Position numbers and translations under genes: made by a program. Below the pieces are notes generated by a model. It was not told the DNA's origin and searched no databases. It saw only the letters and a list, made by a program, of their open reading frames with translations. Positions 51,736 to 61,459 of a stretch of DNA of 64,000 nt are shown piece after piece (within the stretch, counting starts at the first letter, position 1; each line of letters starts with the position of its first letter). Location of the stretch: NCBI GenBank assembly GCA_900544095.1, contig UQTV01000006.1, positions 1-64,000 of the forward strand. The letters run 5' to 3'. The stretch comes from an uncultured Collinsella sp. (GTDB lineage: Bacteria; Actinomycetota; Coriobacteriia; Coriobacteriales; Coriobacteriaceae).

Positions 51736-52188
51736 ATGAGCATCAATCGAGTGAACATCACCGGTAACCTCACCCGCGATCCCGAGCTGCGCGCCACCGC
51801 CGGCGGAACACAGGTTCTGTCCTTTGGCGTCGCCGTCAACGATCGTCGCCGTAACGCGCAGACTGGCGAGTGGGAGGACTATCCCAACTTTGTCGACTGC
51901 ACTATGTTCGGCACCCGCGCCGAGGCCGTGAGCCGTTTCCTGGCAAAGGGAAACAAGGTCGCGATCGAGGGCAAGCTGCGCTACAGCTCTTGGGAGCGCG
52001 ACGGCCAGCGCCGGAGCAAGCTTGAGGTCATCGTCGATGAGATCGAGTTTATGAGCTCCCGTGGTGGCCAGGGTGGCTACGATCAGGGCGGTTATGCCCC
52101 CGCAGCTCCCGCGCCTGCAGCACGTCCTGCCGCACCGGTGGCTACGCCGCCCGCGGTCGACGTCTACGATGAGGACATCCCGTTCTAA
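51736..52188 (+). CDS. ssb: Single-stranded DNA-binding protein
   Basis: The OB fold is clear (SINRVNITGNLTRDPELRAT, GVAVNDRR, NFVDCTMFGTRAEAVSRFLA, KVAIEGKLRYSSW) and the tail ends with acidic DEDIPF, the interaction tip for replication and repair partners. A Gly/Ala/Pro linker precedes it. Confidence 0.97.
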   Translation: MSINRVNITGNLTRDPELRATAGGTQVLSFGVAVNDRRRNAQTGEWEDYPNFVDCTMFGTRAEAVSRFLAKGNKVAIEGKLRYSSWERDGQRRSKLEVIVDEIEFMSSRGGQGGYDQGGYAPAAPAPAARPAAPVATPPAVDVYDEDIPF

Positions 52189-52260
52189 GGGTTGTTCACC
52201 TATTTTTGAGTGAGAGGCGGCTTCGGTTCGCCGAAGTTGCCAAATGAAAGGTATTTTGAC

Positions 52261-52527
52261 ATGGCTAATGATTTTTCTGCACGTCAGCCGCGTCGTAAGT
52301 ACTGCCAGTTCTGCAAGGAGAACACTGAGTTCATCGACTATAAGGACACTCAGCTTCTCCGTAAGTACATGACCGATCGTGGCAAGATCAAGCCCCGTCG
52401 CGTCACTGGCGCTTGCACGCAGCATCAGCATGACATCGCCAACGCCATCAAGCGCGCCCGCGAGATGGCTCTCCTGCCGTACACCGTCCCCGTGGTTTCC
52501 TCTCGTGGCAACCGCGACCGCGGCTAA
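52261..52527 (+). CDS. rpsR: Ribosomal protein S18, zinc-type
   Basis: The 88-residue S18 starts at the ATG after GAAAGG. It has the zinc-binding form with KYCQFCKENTEFIDYKD and GACTQHQHDIANAIKRAR (Cys-X2-Cys plus later Cys and His). Confidence 0.96.
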   Translation: MANDFSARQPRRKYCQFCKENTEFIDYKDTQLLRKYMTDRGKIKPRRVTGACTQHQHDIANAIKRAREMALLPYTVPVVSSRGNRDRG

Positions 52528-52542
52528 GAAGGGAGACGCATC

Positions 52543-53082
52543 ATGAAGGTTATTCTTCTCGATGAGATCAAGGGCAAGGGCGGCGAGGGTGACGTCGTAG
52601 AGGTCGCTCAGGGTTACGCTGAGAACTTCCTGTTCCCCAAGAAGCTCGCTGTTGCCGCCACCAAGGGCAACCTCAAGCAGCTTGACGAGCGTCGCAACAA
52701 CATCGCCAAGCGCGAGGCCGTCCGCCTGGCTACCGCCAACGAGACCAAGGCTGCCTTCGAGGGCAAGACGGTCACCGTTGACGTCAAGGTCGGCGACGAG
52801 GGCATCCTCTTTGGCTCCGTTACCGCCGCTATGATCGCTGACGCCATCAAGGCTCAGCTCGGTATGGACATCGACCGCAAGCGCGTCGAGCTCGGTAAGC
52901 CCATCAAGGTTGCCGGTGCCCACACCGTTGCCATCTCGCTGTACCGCGAGATCAAGGCCGAGGTTGTCGTTCTCGTCGGCGTTACCGCCGAGGAGCTCGC
53001 TGCCGAGGCTGAGGTCGAGGAGGCCGCTGAGGTCGCCGAGGCCGAGACCGCCGAGGTCGAGACTGAGGCTGCTGCCGAGTAG
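52543..53082 (+). CDS. rplI: Ribosomal protein L9
   Basis: N-terminal L9 signature: MKVILLDEIKGKGGEGDVVEVAQGYAENFLFPKKLA, followed by the connecting helix and C-terminal domain. About 25 acidic residues (EEAAEVAEAETAEVETEA) extend past the usual end. Last gene of the operon. Confidence 0.96.
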   Translation: MKVILLDEIKGKGGEGDVVEVAQGYAENFLFPKKLAVAATKGNLKQLDERRNNIAKREAVRLATANETKAAFEGKTVTVDVKVGDEGILFGSVTAAMIADAIKAQLGMDIDRKRVELGKPIKVAGAHTVAISLYREIKAEVVVLVGVTAEELAAEAEVEEAAEVAEAETAEVETEAAAE

Positions 53083-53114
53083 CATTTGCTGCAACGCAAC
53101 AATCTTGTTCTAAG

Positions 53115-53148
53115 AAGGGCGCTCTGGGAAACCAGGGCGCCCTTTTGT
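53115..53148 (+). terminator. Terminator of rpsF operon
   Basis: AAGGGCGCTCTGG, loop GAAA and CCAGGGCGCCCTT are followed by TTG and a T-rich tail. Confidence 0.9.
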
Positions 53149-53308
53149 TTTATTTGCGCTGAGTGAGTGTCATGGTGAACGTTGCGTCGAAGTCCTATAC
53201 ACAGGACCGTTCATCCGTTTGGTTCGGTGATGATTGGCGGCGCGCGGCGCGTTTTGGGACCGTGGCTGATACTATGGATGCTCGCAAGCGATATGAATGA
53301 GGATGCTC

Positions 53309-54700
53309 ATGGCATACGACGATAGGGAGACCGGGCTGACGGTTGAGGACCGCGGCTCAAAGTTGGGTCTTCCCCAAAACCAAGATGCAGAGGCCAATGT
53401 ACTGGCCGCTATGCTGCTATCGCCCGAGGTAGTCGAAGAGGCCCAGGTCGAGCTGCAGCCCGATGACTTCTACCGGCCCATTCATAAGACCATCTATACC
53501 GCGATGGTCGATATGTACAACAGCCGCATTCCCATCGACTCCATCTCGCTGATCGATTACCTGCGAAGCATCAACAAGCTTGATGCCGTGGGCGGCGAGG
53601 CGTACATTTTGGAGCTGATGGGTCAGACTCTGTCGCTCGTGAACTGGCAGCATCATGCCGCTATCGTTCGCCGCGATTCGATGCTGCGTGAGTTGATCGG
53701 CGCCACCAACGAGATCAACGCGCTGGCATATAACGCCCCCACCGATACCAAAGAGGTCGTGGAGCTGGCCGAGAGCAAGTTGCTCAAGGTTACGGCGCGC
53801 GAGGTCAAGTCGAGCTACAAGACGTTGACTGAGTTTATGGTCGAAGCCTATAACGAGGCCGAGGAAGTGTGCCAGGCCGGTGGTCAGGCGGCGGGCGTGC
53901 CCACCGGCTTTCCGTCACTCGACCGCATGCTCATGGGTTTTCGCGAGGGCCAGCTCATCATCATCGGCGCCCGCCCTGCTGTGGGTAAGACGTCGTTCGC
54001 CCTGAATCTGGCGCTCAACGCTGCCGCTGCCGGTTATACCGTCGGCTTCTTCTCTCTGGAGATGTCGGGCAAGGAAATTGCCCAGCGTCTGATTTGCGCC
54101 TACGCCATGATCTCGATCAGTGACTTCCGCATGGGCCGCATTAGCCCCGAGCAGTGGGCCAATATCAACGAGGCCACGCAGACCTTGTCCAAGCTCGATA
54201 TTCTGATTGACGATACGCCCGGCACCACGGTGACCGAGATTCGCGCCAAGAGCCGCCGCATGCTCCACAACAAGGAGAAGGCCATCATCATCCTGGACTA
54301 CCTGCAGCTGGTGAGTCCTCCGCCGGGACGCCGCTCCGAGAGCCGTACCGTCGAGGTCTCCGAGATGTCGCGTGGTCTGAAGATCATGGCCAAGGAGCTC
54401 AAGATCCCGCTCATCGCGCTATCGCAGCTCTCGCGTCAGGTCGAATCCCGTACCGGCAAGCGCCCGCAGCTTTCCGACCTTCGTGAATCGGGCTCCATCG
54501 AGCAGGACGCCGATATCGTTATGTTCTTGGACCGCTCCGCCGACGAGGCCGAAGCCTCGCGCGACGATCGACCCGACGAGGGCATTACGCGTATCGTCGT
54601 GGCCAAGAACCGTTCGGGCCCGATCGGCGACGTCGACCTGATGTTCCTGCCGGCATCCACCAAGTTCTATGAGCTTGATGGGGCACATGCCGAGGAGTAG
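53309..54700 (+). CDS. dnaB: Replicative DNA helicase DnaB
   Basis: This has the N-terminal scaffold (QNQDAEANVLAAMLLSPEVV, FYRPIHKTIYTAMVDMY) and RecA-like helicase core (IIGARPAVGKTSFALNLA Walker A, GFFSLEMSG, IIILDYLQLV, IALSQLSRQVESR, SGSIEQDADIVMFLDR). I use the ATG at 53309, six bases after AGGA; an ATG four codons earlier is possible. No intein is visible. Confidence 0.96.
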   Translation: MAYDDRETGLTVEDRGSKLGLPQNQDAEANVLAAMLLSPEVVEEAQVELQPDDFYRPIHKTIYTAMVDMYNSRIPIDSISLIDYLRSINKLDAVGGEAYILELMGQTLSLVNWQHHAAIVRRDSMLRELIGATNEINALAYNAPTDTKEVVELAESKLLKVTAREVKSSYKTLTEFMVEAYNEAEEVCQAGGQAAGVPTGFPSLDRMLMGFREGQLIIIGARPAVGKTSFALNLALNAAAAGYTVGFFSLEMSGKEIAQRLICAYAMISISDFRMGRISPEQWANINEATQTLSKLDILIDDTPGTTVTEIRAKSRRMLHNKEKAIIILDYLQLVSPPPGRRSESRTVEVSEMSRGLKIMAKELKIPLIALSQLSRQVESRTGKRPQLSDLRESGSIEQDADIVMFLDRSADEAEASRDDRPDEGITRIVVAKNRSGPIGDVDLMFLPASTKFYELDGAHAEE

Positions 54701-54793
54701 GACAGGCGCCCGTTGCACGGGTATACTGGGAATGTTTTGTGCTTCTGCGTGCCGGCGTGGCGCGTAGACAGTCCATGAATGTAAGGAGTAAAC

Positions 54794-56080
<1,287 letters not shown>

Positions 56081-56101
56081 TCGGGACTATTTGGTTTTTG
56101 C

Positions 56102-56147
56102 GATATACCCCTTTGCAGCCCAAGTGGGCGGCCGAGGGGTATATTTG
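56102..56147 (+). terminator. Terminator of purA
   Basis: ATATACCCC and GGGGTATAT enclose an inner GCAGCCC/GGGCGGC stem, followed by TTTGC. It lies in the gap before purD. Confidence 0.7.
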
Positions 56148-56198
56148 CTTGCAAAGGGCTCGCGCGGAGCGGGCTATTCATCCATAGAGGAGGCACCC

Positions 56199-57503
56199 TT
56201 GAAGGCGGACACTCAAACCATCGACATCCTGTTGTTGGGCAGCGGCGGCCGCGAGCATGCTTTGGCAGCAAAGCTCGCAGCATCACCGCGCGCCGGCAAG
56301 CTCTACATCGCGCCGGGCAACGGCGGCACCGCGAGCTGCGGCGAGAACGTTGTTCTCGATGACTGCGATCCTGCGGCCGTGGCGGCGTTTGCTCAGAGCC
56401 GCGGATGCGGACTCGTGGTAATTGGCCCCGAGGCTCCGCTTGTGGCGGGCGTTGCCGACGCCGTGCGCGCGGCGGGTATTCCCTGCTTTGGCCCGGGTGC
56501 CGAGGGTGCCCAGATGGAGGGCTCCAAGCTATTCTCCAAGCAGCTCATGGAGCGTGCGGGCATTCCGACGGCAGCCTACGGCTCGTTTACCGACGAGGCT
56601 TCGGCTCTCGCCTACGTGCGCGAGCAGGGTGCCCCGCTGGTCGTCAAGGCCGACGGCCTTGCCGCGGGCAAGGGCGTTATCGTGGCGACCGAACTTGAGC
56701 AGGCCGAGGAGGCCGTGCGCGAGTGCTTTGGCGGCACCTTTGGCGATGCCGGCAACACCGTGGTTATCGAGGAGATGCTCGTTGGTCCCGAGTGCTCGCT
56801 GCTGGCCTTTACCGACGGCAAGACCGTGCGCCCCATGGCCACCTCGCAGGACCACAAGCGCGCGCTCGAGGGCGACAAGGGCCCCAACACCGGTGGCATG
56901 GGCGTCTACAGCCCGGTGCCCATCGTGACTGACGAGGAGCACGCCACCATGGTGAAGGTCATGGAGCAGACCGTGGCCGAGCTCGCTGCCGAGGGTATCG
57001 ACTACCGCGGCTGCCTGTACGGCGGCTTTATGCTCACGCCTGCCGGCCCCAAGGTGCTGGAGTTCAATGCCCGCTTTGGCGACCCCGAGACGCAGGTCGT
57101 GCTGCCGCGCCTTAAGAACGACCTGGTCGAGGTCATGCTGGCTTGTGCCAACTGCGAGCTCGATCAGATTGAACTCGACTGGCGCGACGAGTGGGCCGTG
57201 GCCGTTGTCCTGACGAGCGCGGGCTATCCCGGCAGCTACGAGAAGGGCAAGGTTATCACCGGTATCGCCGATGCCGAGGCCATGGAGAACGTGACCGTGT
57301 ACCACGCGGGCACTGCCGTGGTGGACGGCCAGCTCGTGACCAATGGTGGCCGCGTACTTGCCGTGACCGCTCTGGGCGACACGTTCGAGAACGCTCGCAA
57401 CCTTGCCTACGAGGCCTGCGAGAAGATTGATTTTGAGGGCAAGACCCTGCGTCACGACATCGGCCTGCGCGCGCTGCGCGGCCGCGACGCCTGGGATGCC
57501 TAA
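56199..57503 (+). CDS. purD: Phosphoribosylamine-glycine ligase
   Basis: This ATP-grasp enzyme joins glycine to phosphoribosylamine. It shows ILLLGSGGREHALAAKLA, LVVIGPEAPLVAGVADAV, FGPGAEGAQMEGSK, KADGLAAGKGV and LEFNARFGDPETQVVLPRL with metal ligands. The start is TTG at 56199, just after GAGGAGG; a frame reaching back into purA is not meaningful. The length (434) is normal. Confidence 0.96.
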   Translation: MKADTQTIDILLLGSGGREHALAAKLAASPRAGKLYIAPGNGGTASCGENVVLDDCDPAAVAAFAQSRGCGLVVIGPEAPLVAGVADAVRAAGIPCFGPGAEGAQMEGSKLFSKQLMERAGIPTAAYGSFTDEASALAYVREQGAPLVVKADGLAAGKGVIVATELEQAEEAVRECFGGTFGDAGNTVVIEEMLVGPECSLLAFTDGKTVRPMATSQDHKRALEGDKGPNTGGMGVYSPVPIVTDEEHATMVKVMEQTVAELAAEGIDYRGCLYGGFMLTPAGPKVLEFNARFGDPETQVVLPRLKNDLVEVMLACANCELDQIELDWRDEWAVAVVLTSAGYPGSYEKGKVITGIADAEAMENVTVYHAGTAVVDGQLVTNGGRVLAVTALGDTFENARNLAYEACEKIDFEGKTLRHDIGLRALRGRDAWDA

Positions 57504-57524
57504 AATCCGAGAGGAATGAGACGG

Positions 57525-58220
57525 ATGGACGAGAAGAACGAAGAACTCGTGGACGCGCAGATCGTCGAGGAGGACAGCCGCATGTATGGGCACGCCGAGG
57601 GCGAGCCTGGTGGCGAGGTCGCTGACGAGCCGGCGCTGGTGCTGGGCGACGACGACCCGCACGATGCCGAGCTGCACGAGAAGATTCTTTCGGAGGAGTG
57701 CGCCTGGAAGGGCAAGATCCTCGACGTCCACCGTCTTGAGGTTGAGCTGCCCAACGGTCGCCGCAGCGCCCGCGATATCGTTCGCCATCCGGGTGCGGCG
57801 GCCGTTGTGGCGCTGACCGAGAGCGGCAAGATCGTACTGGTGCGTCAGTACCGCACCGCCATCGACCGCGTGACGGTCGAGATTCCCGCCGGCAAGCTCG
57901 ATCTAGGCGAGGACCCGCTCGATTGCGCCAAGCGCGAACTGCATGAGGAGACGGGCTTTAGGGCTGGTCGTATTCGCTTTTTGACGTCGATTGTCACGTC
58001 CTGCGGTTTTTGCGATGAGATCATCCACATCTACTTGGCTACCAAGCTCGAGTTTGATGCGCCCAACCCCGACGATGACGAGTTTGTCAACGTGGACCTG
58101 GTGCCACTGCACGAGCTGATCGATGCCGTGCTCGACGGCAAGATCGAAGACGCCAAGACCGTCGTGGGCGCACTTGCCTGCGACAGCATCGCGCACCGCT
58201 TGGGTGGGGCAGATCTTTAA
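57525..58220 (+). CDS. NUDIX hydrolase, ADP-ribose pyrophosphatase-like
   Basis: The Nudix box GKLDLGEDPLDCAKREL followed by HEETGF is complete. Around it, VRQYRTAIDRVTVEIPAGKL and LTSIVTSCGFCDEIIHIYLA match the ADP-ribose pyrophosphatase group. About 60 acidic residues precede the usual domain. I prefer the ATG at 57525, nine bases after AGAGGA. It follows purD by about 20 bases. Confidence 0.88.
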   Translation: MDEKNEELVDAQIVEEDSRMYGHAEGEPGGEVADEPALVLGDDDPHDAELHEKILSEECAWKGKILDVHRLEVELPNGRRSARDIVRHPGAAAVVALTESGKIVLVRQYRTAIDRVTVEIPAGKLDLGEDPLDCAKRELHEETGFRAGRIRFLTSIVTSCGFCDEIIHIYLATKLEFDAPNPDDDEFVNVDLVPLHELIDAVLDGKIEDAKTVVGALACDSIAHRLGGADL

Positions 58221-58259
58221 CGAGTAGGGATGATCCCGCAGGTTTGTGTAAGTCAGCGA

Positions 58260-58357
58260 AAGTGCTCCATTTGAGACAAGGTGGCCTAAAAGAGGAGGGA
58301 AGCGTATGGATATACGCGACCGACGATTGAAGGCCAGATTGTCCAAATGGAGCACTT
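58260..58357. repeat. 98-bp imperfect palindrome
   Basis: Arms 58260-58287 and 58331-58357 are an imperfect inverted repeat (AAGTGCTCCATTTG/CAAATGGAGCACTT at the ends, AGGCC towards the middle). The centre holds GCGTAT/ATACGC. An open frame from 58306 runs through it into the ABC gene, but that part is probably not coding. Confidence 0.75.
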
Positions 58358-58404
58358 GCAGCGTCGAGACGAAACGCGGTTTGGTAAAACCGTGTAAGGT
58401 GACT

Positions 58405-60177
58405 ATGTTTAAGAGGTTTCTTTCGTATTACGAGCCCCAGATGGGGCTTTTTGTTGCTGATACTGTTTGCGCTCTGGTGCTTGCCGCCATTGACCTGGCG
58501 TTCCCCATCATCCTGCGCAATTTGACCGGTGGGCTATTTACTCAGGGTCAGGCTGCCATTATGCAGGCGCTCGGCATGATCGCGGTGGGCTTGGTGTTGA
58601 TGTATGCCGTCCGCTGTGCCTGCCGCTACTTTGTGAGCTATTGGGGTCACGTGATGGGCGCGCGCATGGAGTCCAAGATGCGCGAGGACCTGTTCGACCA
58701 GTATGAGCGCTTTAGCTTTGCGTACTTCGATCGCAACAGCTCGGGCGACATGATGAGCCGCGTGGTCAACGACCTGTTCGATATCTGCGAGGCGGCGCAC
58801 CACGTGCCCGAATGGATCATTATCTGCGGTATCGAGATCATCGGCTCGTTTGTGATTCTGTTTACCATCGCGCCGGTGCTCGCACTCGCCATGGCTGTGG
58901 TGACGGTGGTGTTCGCGGTCATTATGTTTTGGCAGAACATGCGCATGCGCGAGGTCTTTAGCGATAACCGCAAAAAGATTAGCGGCATCAACGCGCAGCT
59001 GCAGGATTCGCTGGCGGGCATGCGTGTGGTCAAGAGCTTTGCCAATGAGCAGACCGAGCGCTCTAAGTTTCGCGCCTCGAACAATCGCTACCTTTCGTCC
59101 AAGGAGAACATGTATCACGCCATGGGCGTCTATACCGCGACGTATGGCCTGCTCTCGGGAGTGCTTTATGTGATCGTGGTGCTGCTGGGCGGTTGGCTCG
59201 TTGCCCAGGGTCAGCTGCAGGCGGTCGATATGGCAACCTTCGCACTCTACATTTCGCTGTTCTGCACGCCGCTCGAGACGCTCGTCAATTCGGCTGAGAC
59301 GTATCAGAAAGCCATCGCCGGCTTTAAGCGCATGGATGAGGTGCTCTCGACTGTCCCCGATATTCAGGATAAGCCGGGTGCTGCGGATCTGCAGGTGACG
59401 GCTGGTGCTGTGGAGTACCGCGACGTGTGCTTTAGCTACGAGGATGTTGAATTGGCCGAGCGCGGCGCCGACGGACGCCCTGTTATCGACCACATGGACC
59501 TGTCCATCAAGCCCGGTCAGACCATCGCTTTGGTTGGCCCCTCGGGCGGCGGCAAATCGACGACTTGTTCGCTGTTGCCGCGCTTTTACGACGTTGCCGC
59601 CGGCTCCATTAGCATCGACGGCCAGGATGTGCGCGACGTGACGCAGCATAGTCTGCGCCGTGCCATCGGCCTGGTGCAGCAAGATGTGTACCTGTTTGAT
59701 GGAACGATCGGCGAGAACATCGCCTACGGCAAGCCGGGCGCCACGGCAGAAGAGATCGCCGAAGCGGCCCGCCGCGCCAATATTGATACCTTTATCGAAT
59801 CGCTTCCGCAAGGCTACGACACCGTGGTGGGCGAGCGCGGCAGCCGTCTTTCGGGTGGTCAAAAGCAGCGCGTCGCCATCGCGCGCGTTTTTCTCAAGAA
59901 TCCCAAGATCCTTATTTTGGATGAGGCGACGAGTGCCCTGGATAACGAGAGCGAGGAAGCGGTGCAGGAGTCGCTCGAAGAGCTGGCACGCGGCCGTACC
60001 ACGATCATCATCGCCCACCGTCTCTCGACTATTAAGCATGCTGACGAGATTGCGACCGTTGAGCATGGTCGCGTTGTGGAACGTGGCACGCACGAGGAGC
60101 TTCTCGCCCGTGGCGGCACCTATGCCCGTTACTATCGAATGCAGTTCGAAGGTGCGCGTGCGCACGAGCTCGACTGA
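58405..60177 (+). CDS. ABC exporter (fused membrane and ATPase domains)
   Basis: Six helices form the membrane domain (residues 1-310; QMGLFVADTVCALVLAAI first, with FDRNSSGDMMSRVVNDL as coupling region). The ATPase domain has GPSGGGKSTTCSLLPRFYD (Walker A), LVQQDVYLFDGTI (Q loop), GSRLSGGQKQRVAIARV (signature), ILDEATSALD (Walker B) and the switch His in IIAHRLSTI. It is a half-size exporter acting as a dimer; the substrate is not readable. I choose the ATG at 58405 after TAAGGTG, because an earlier start lies in the palindrome. Confidence 0.9.
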   Translation: MFKRFLSYYEPQMGLFVADTVCALVLAAIDLAFPIILRNLTGGLFTQGQAAIMQALGMIAVGLVLMYAVRCACRYFVSYWGHVMGARMESKMREDLFDQYERFSFAYFDRNSSGDMMSRVVNDLFDICEAAHHVPEWIIICGIEIIGSFVILFTIAPVLALAMAVVTVVFAVIMFWQNMRMREVFSDNRKKISGINAQLQDSLAGMRVVKSFANEQTERSKFRASNNRYLSSKENMYHAMGVYTATYGLLSGVLYVIVVLLGGWLVAQGQLQAVDMATFALYISLFCTPLETLVNSAETYQKAIAGFKRMDEVLSTVPDIQDKPGAADLQVTAGAVEYRDVCFSYEDVELAERGADGRPVIDHMDLSIKPGQTIALVGPSGGGKSTTCSLLPRFYDVAAGSISIDGQDVRDVTQHSLRRAIGLVQQDVYLFDGTIGENIAYGKPGATAEEIAEAARRANIDTFIESLPQGYDTVVGERGSRLSGGQKQRVAIARVFLKNPKILILDEATSALDNESEEAVQESLEELARGRTTIIIAHRLSTIKHADEIATVEHGRVVERGTHEELLARGGTYARYYRMQFEGARAHELD

Positions 60178-60196
60178 TTGATATGACAGGAAGATC

Positions 60197-61162
60197 ATGG
60201 CTGATAAGAACCCTTTGACTCCGGAAGAAGTGACGGAGTTATTCTCCGAAATCGATGCATCCGGCGTCTTGGATCCTACGCTCGCCAAAAAGCGCACCGA
60301 GCGCATGCGCGAGAAAGAGGCCGCCGTCAAGCGCGGCGACAAGGCGACGCTGGCGCGGCTGCGCAGCGAGGATCGCGCGAGCCAGGCAAAACATATCGAC
60401 CCGCTGTCCGAGGACGACCCTTCGGGCTCGCAGGTGAGCCATACCATTACGAAGACCGCCATGGCCGTGGTTATCGGCATTTTGGTGCTGATTGTGGGCA
60501 TGCAGATTGGCTACGGCGTGATGCGACGTCTGAATACCGCGAACCTTTCCGAAAGTGTTTCGGTGGATACCGTTTCGACCGCGCTCAAGGGTGGACTTGA
60601 ATGGGGCAATGGCTTTACGCAGTTCCCGCTCGATTTTACCGTCGACGAGGCAGATGAGCGCACGGGCACGGTTGAGGTGACGGTGCTGGACACGTCTTCT
60701 GCCAATGAACTCGAGCTGCTGTCCAACGGTCAGATTCAGGCGGCGGCGCTCGCAACCAACGCCCTGCTCAACGACAAGATCGACCGTGTGGTGTATAACG
60801 TTCACGCCTATATCGACGAGGACAGCAGGATCCAGCATGATTCCTTCTTTGGCATGTTTCCTGCTCAGGGGCACCAAAGCGCCATCCTGACGTTCGTTTG
60901 GACCAAGAGCTCGTCCAACGCCACGAGTATCGACTGGAAGATGCGCATCGTAAGCATGGACGACACCATTGCCGAGCGCATTCAAAAACAGGTCAACTCG
61001 GTTTCATCGCTGATCGAGGACCCGGTGGTGAGCCAGACCAAGATCACGGAGGAGCAGGCCGAGCGCGATCTTGAGCATCGTCTGCACGGTCGAGAGATCT
61101 TCCGCGGCGGAAAGCCCGATCGCACGCCGTCCGAGCTGCTGGAGCAGGACAAGCAAAAGTAG
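60197..61162 (+). CDS. Hypothetical single-pass membrane protein
   Basis: A charged cytoplasmic N-terminus of about 85 residues (LAKKRTERMREKEAAVKRGD) leads to one helix near 87-110 (AMAVVIGILVLIVGMQIGYG) and an outside domain of about 200 residues with alternating strands (TGTVEVTVLDTSSAN, VYNVHAYIDEDSRIQ, SAILTFVWTKS). I recognise no family. It lies 19 bases after the ABC exporter and probably shares its transcript, so could be an accessory subunit. Confidence 0.65.
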   Translation: MADKNPLTPEEVTELFSEIDASGVLDPTLAKKRTERMREKEAAVKRGDKATLARLRSEDRASQAKHIDPLSEDDPSGSQVSHTITKTAMAVVIGILVLIVGMQIGYGVMRRLNTANLSESVSVDTVSTALKGGLEWGNGFTQFPLDFTVDEADERTGTVEVTVLDTSSANELELLSNGQIQAAALATNALLNDKIDRVVYNVHAYIDEDSRIQHDSFFGMFPAQGHQSAILTFVWTKSSSNATSIDWKMRIVSMDDTIAERIQKQVNSVSSLIEDPVVSQTKITEEQAERDLEHRLHGREIFRGGKPDRTPSELLEQDKQK

Positions 61163-61184
61163 TCCGCAGCCACATAGAACGATG

Positions 61185-61224
61185 TCATCCCGCGTGAACC
61201 GCAAGCCCACGCGGGATGATTTTT
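61185..61224 (+). terminator. Terminator after the ABC exporter pair
   Basis: TCATCCCGCGTG and CACGCGGGATGA are followed by TTTTT. Its right half overlaps the next palindromic element. Confidence 0.85.
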
Positions 61225-61322
61225 CTGGGACGGGGATTAAAAAATCATTCTGTCATGTATGCGGTTGGCGACAAAGCCCTGCTCTCAGAATGATTTTTTA
61301 ATCCCCGTCCCAGAAAAATCAT
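61216..61322. repeat. 107-bp palindromic element with perfect 37-bp arms
   Basis: Arms 61216-61252 and 61286-61322 are perfectly complementary (ATGATTTTTCTGGGACGGGG at the left end) around 33 bases. The GGGACGGGGATTAAAAAATC core is unlike the neighbouring sequence. It lies between a terminator and the carA promoter region. No transposase is visible; a REP or non-autonomous element is likely. Confidence 0.85.
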
Positions 61323-61423
61323 TATGCACAGGAAGTCATAATTATCATTTTGTAAACAATTCTATGTAATTAATGCCATGGGCGATGCTTGCGGTTAGAA
61401 TACCGCGAGGCCTAACTACACAC

Positions 61424-61456
61424 CTTTAAGCCGGTCCTGTGAGACCGGGAAGGAGA
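61424..61456 (+). promoter_or_regulatory. PyrR-type RNA control element before carA
   Basis: CCTTTAAG is followed by hairpin CCGGTC-CTGTGA-GACCGG (61431-61448). The GTCCTGTGAGAC core matches the loop bound by PyrR in pyrimidine gene leaders of Gram-positives. The hairpin runs straight into the carA ribosome site (GGAAGGAG), so binding could block translation. No pyrR gene is in the window. Confidence 0.65.
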
Positions 61457-61459
61457 ACT

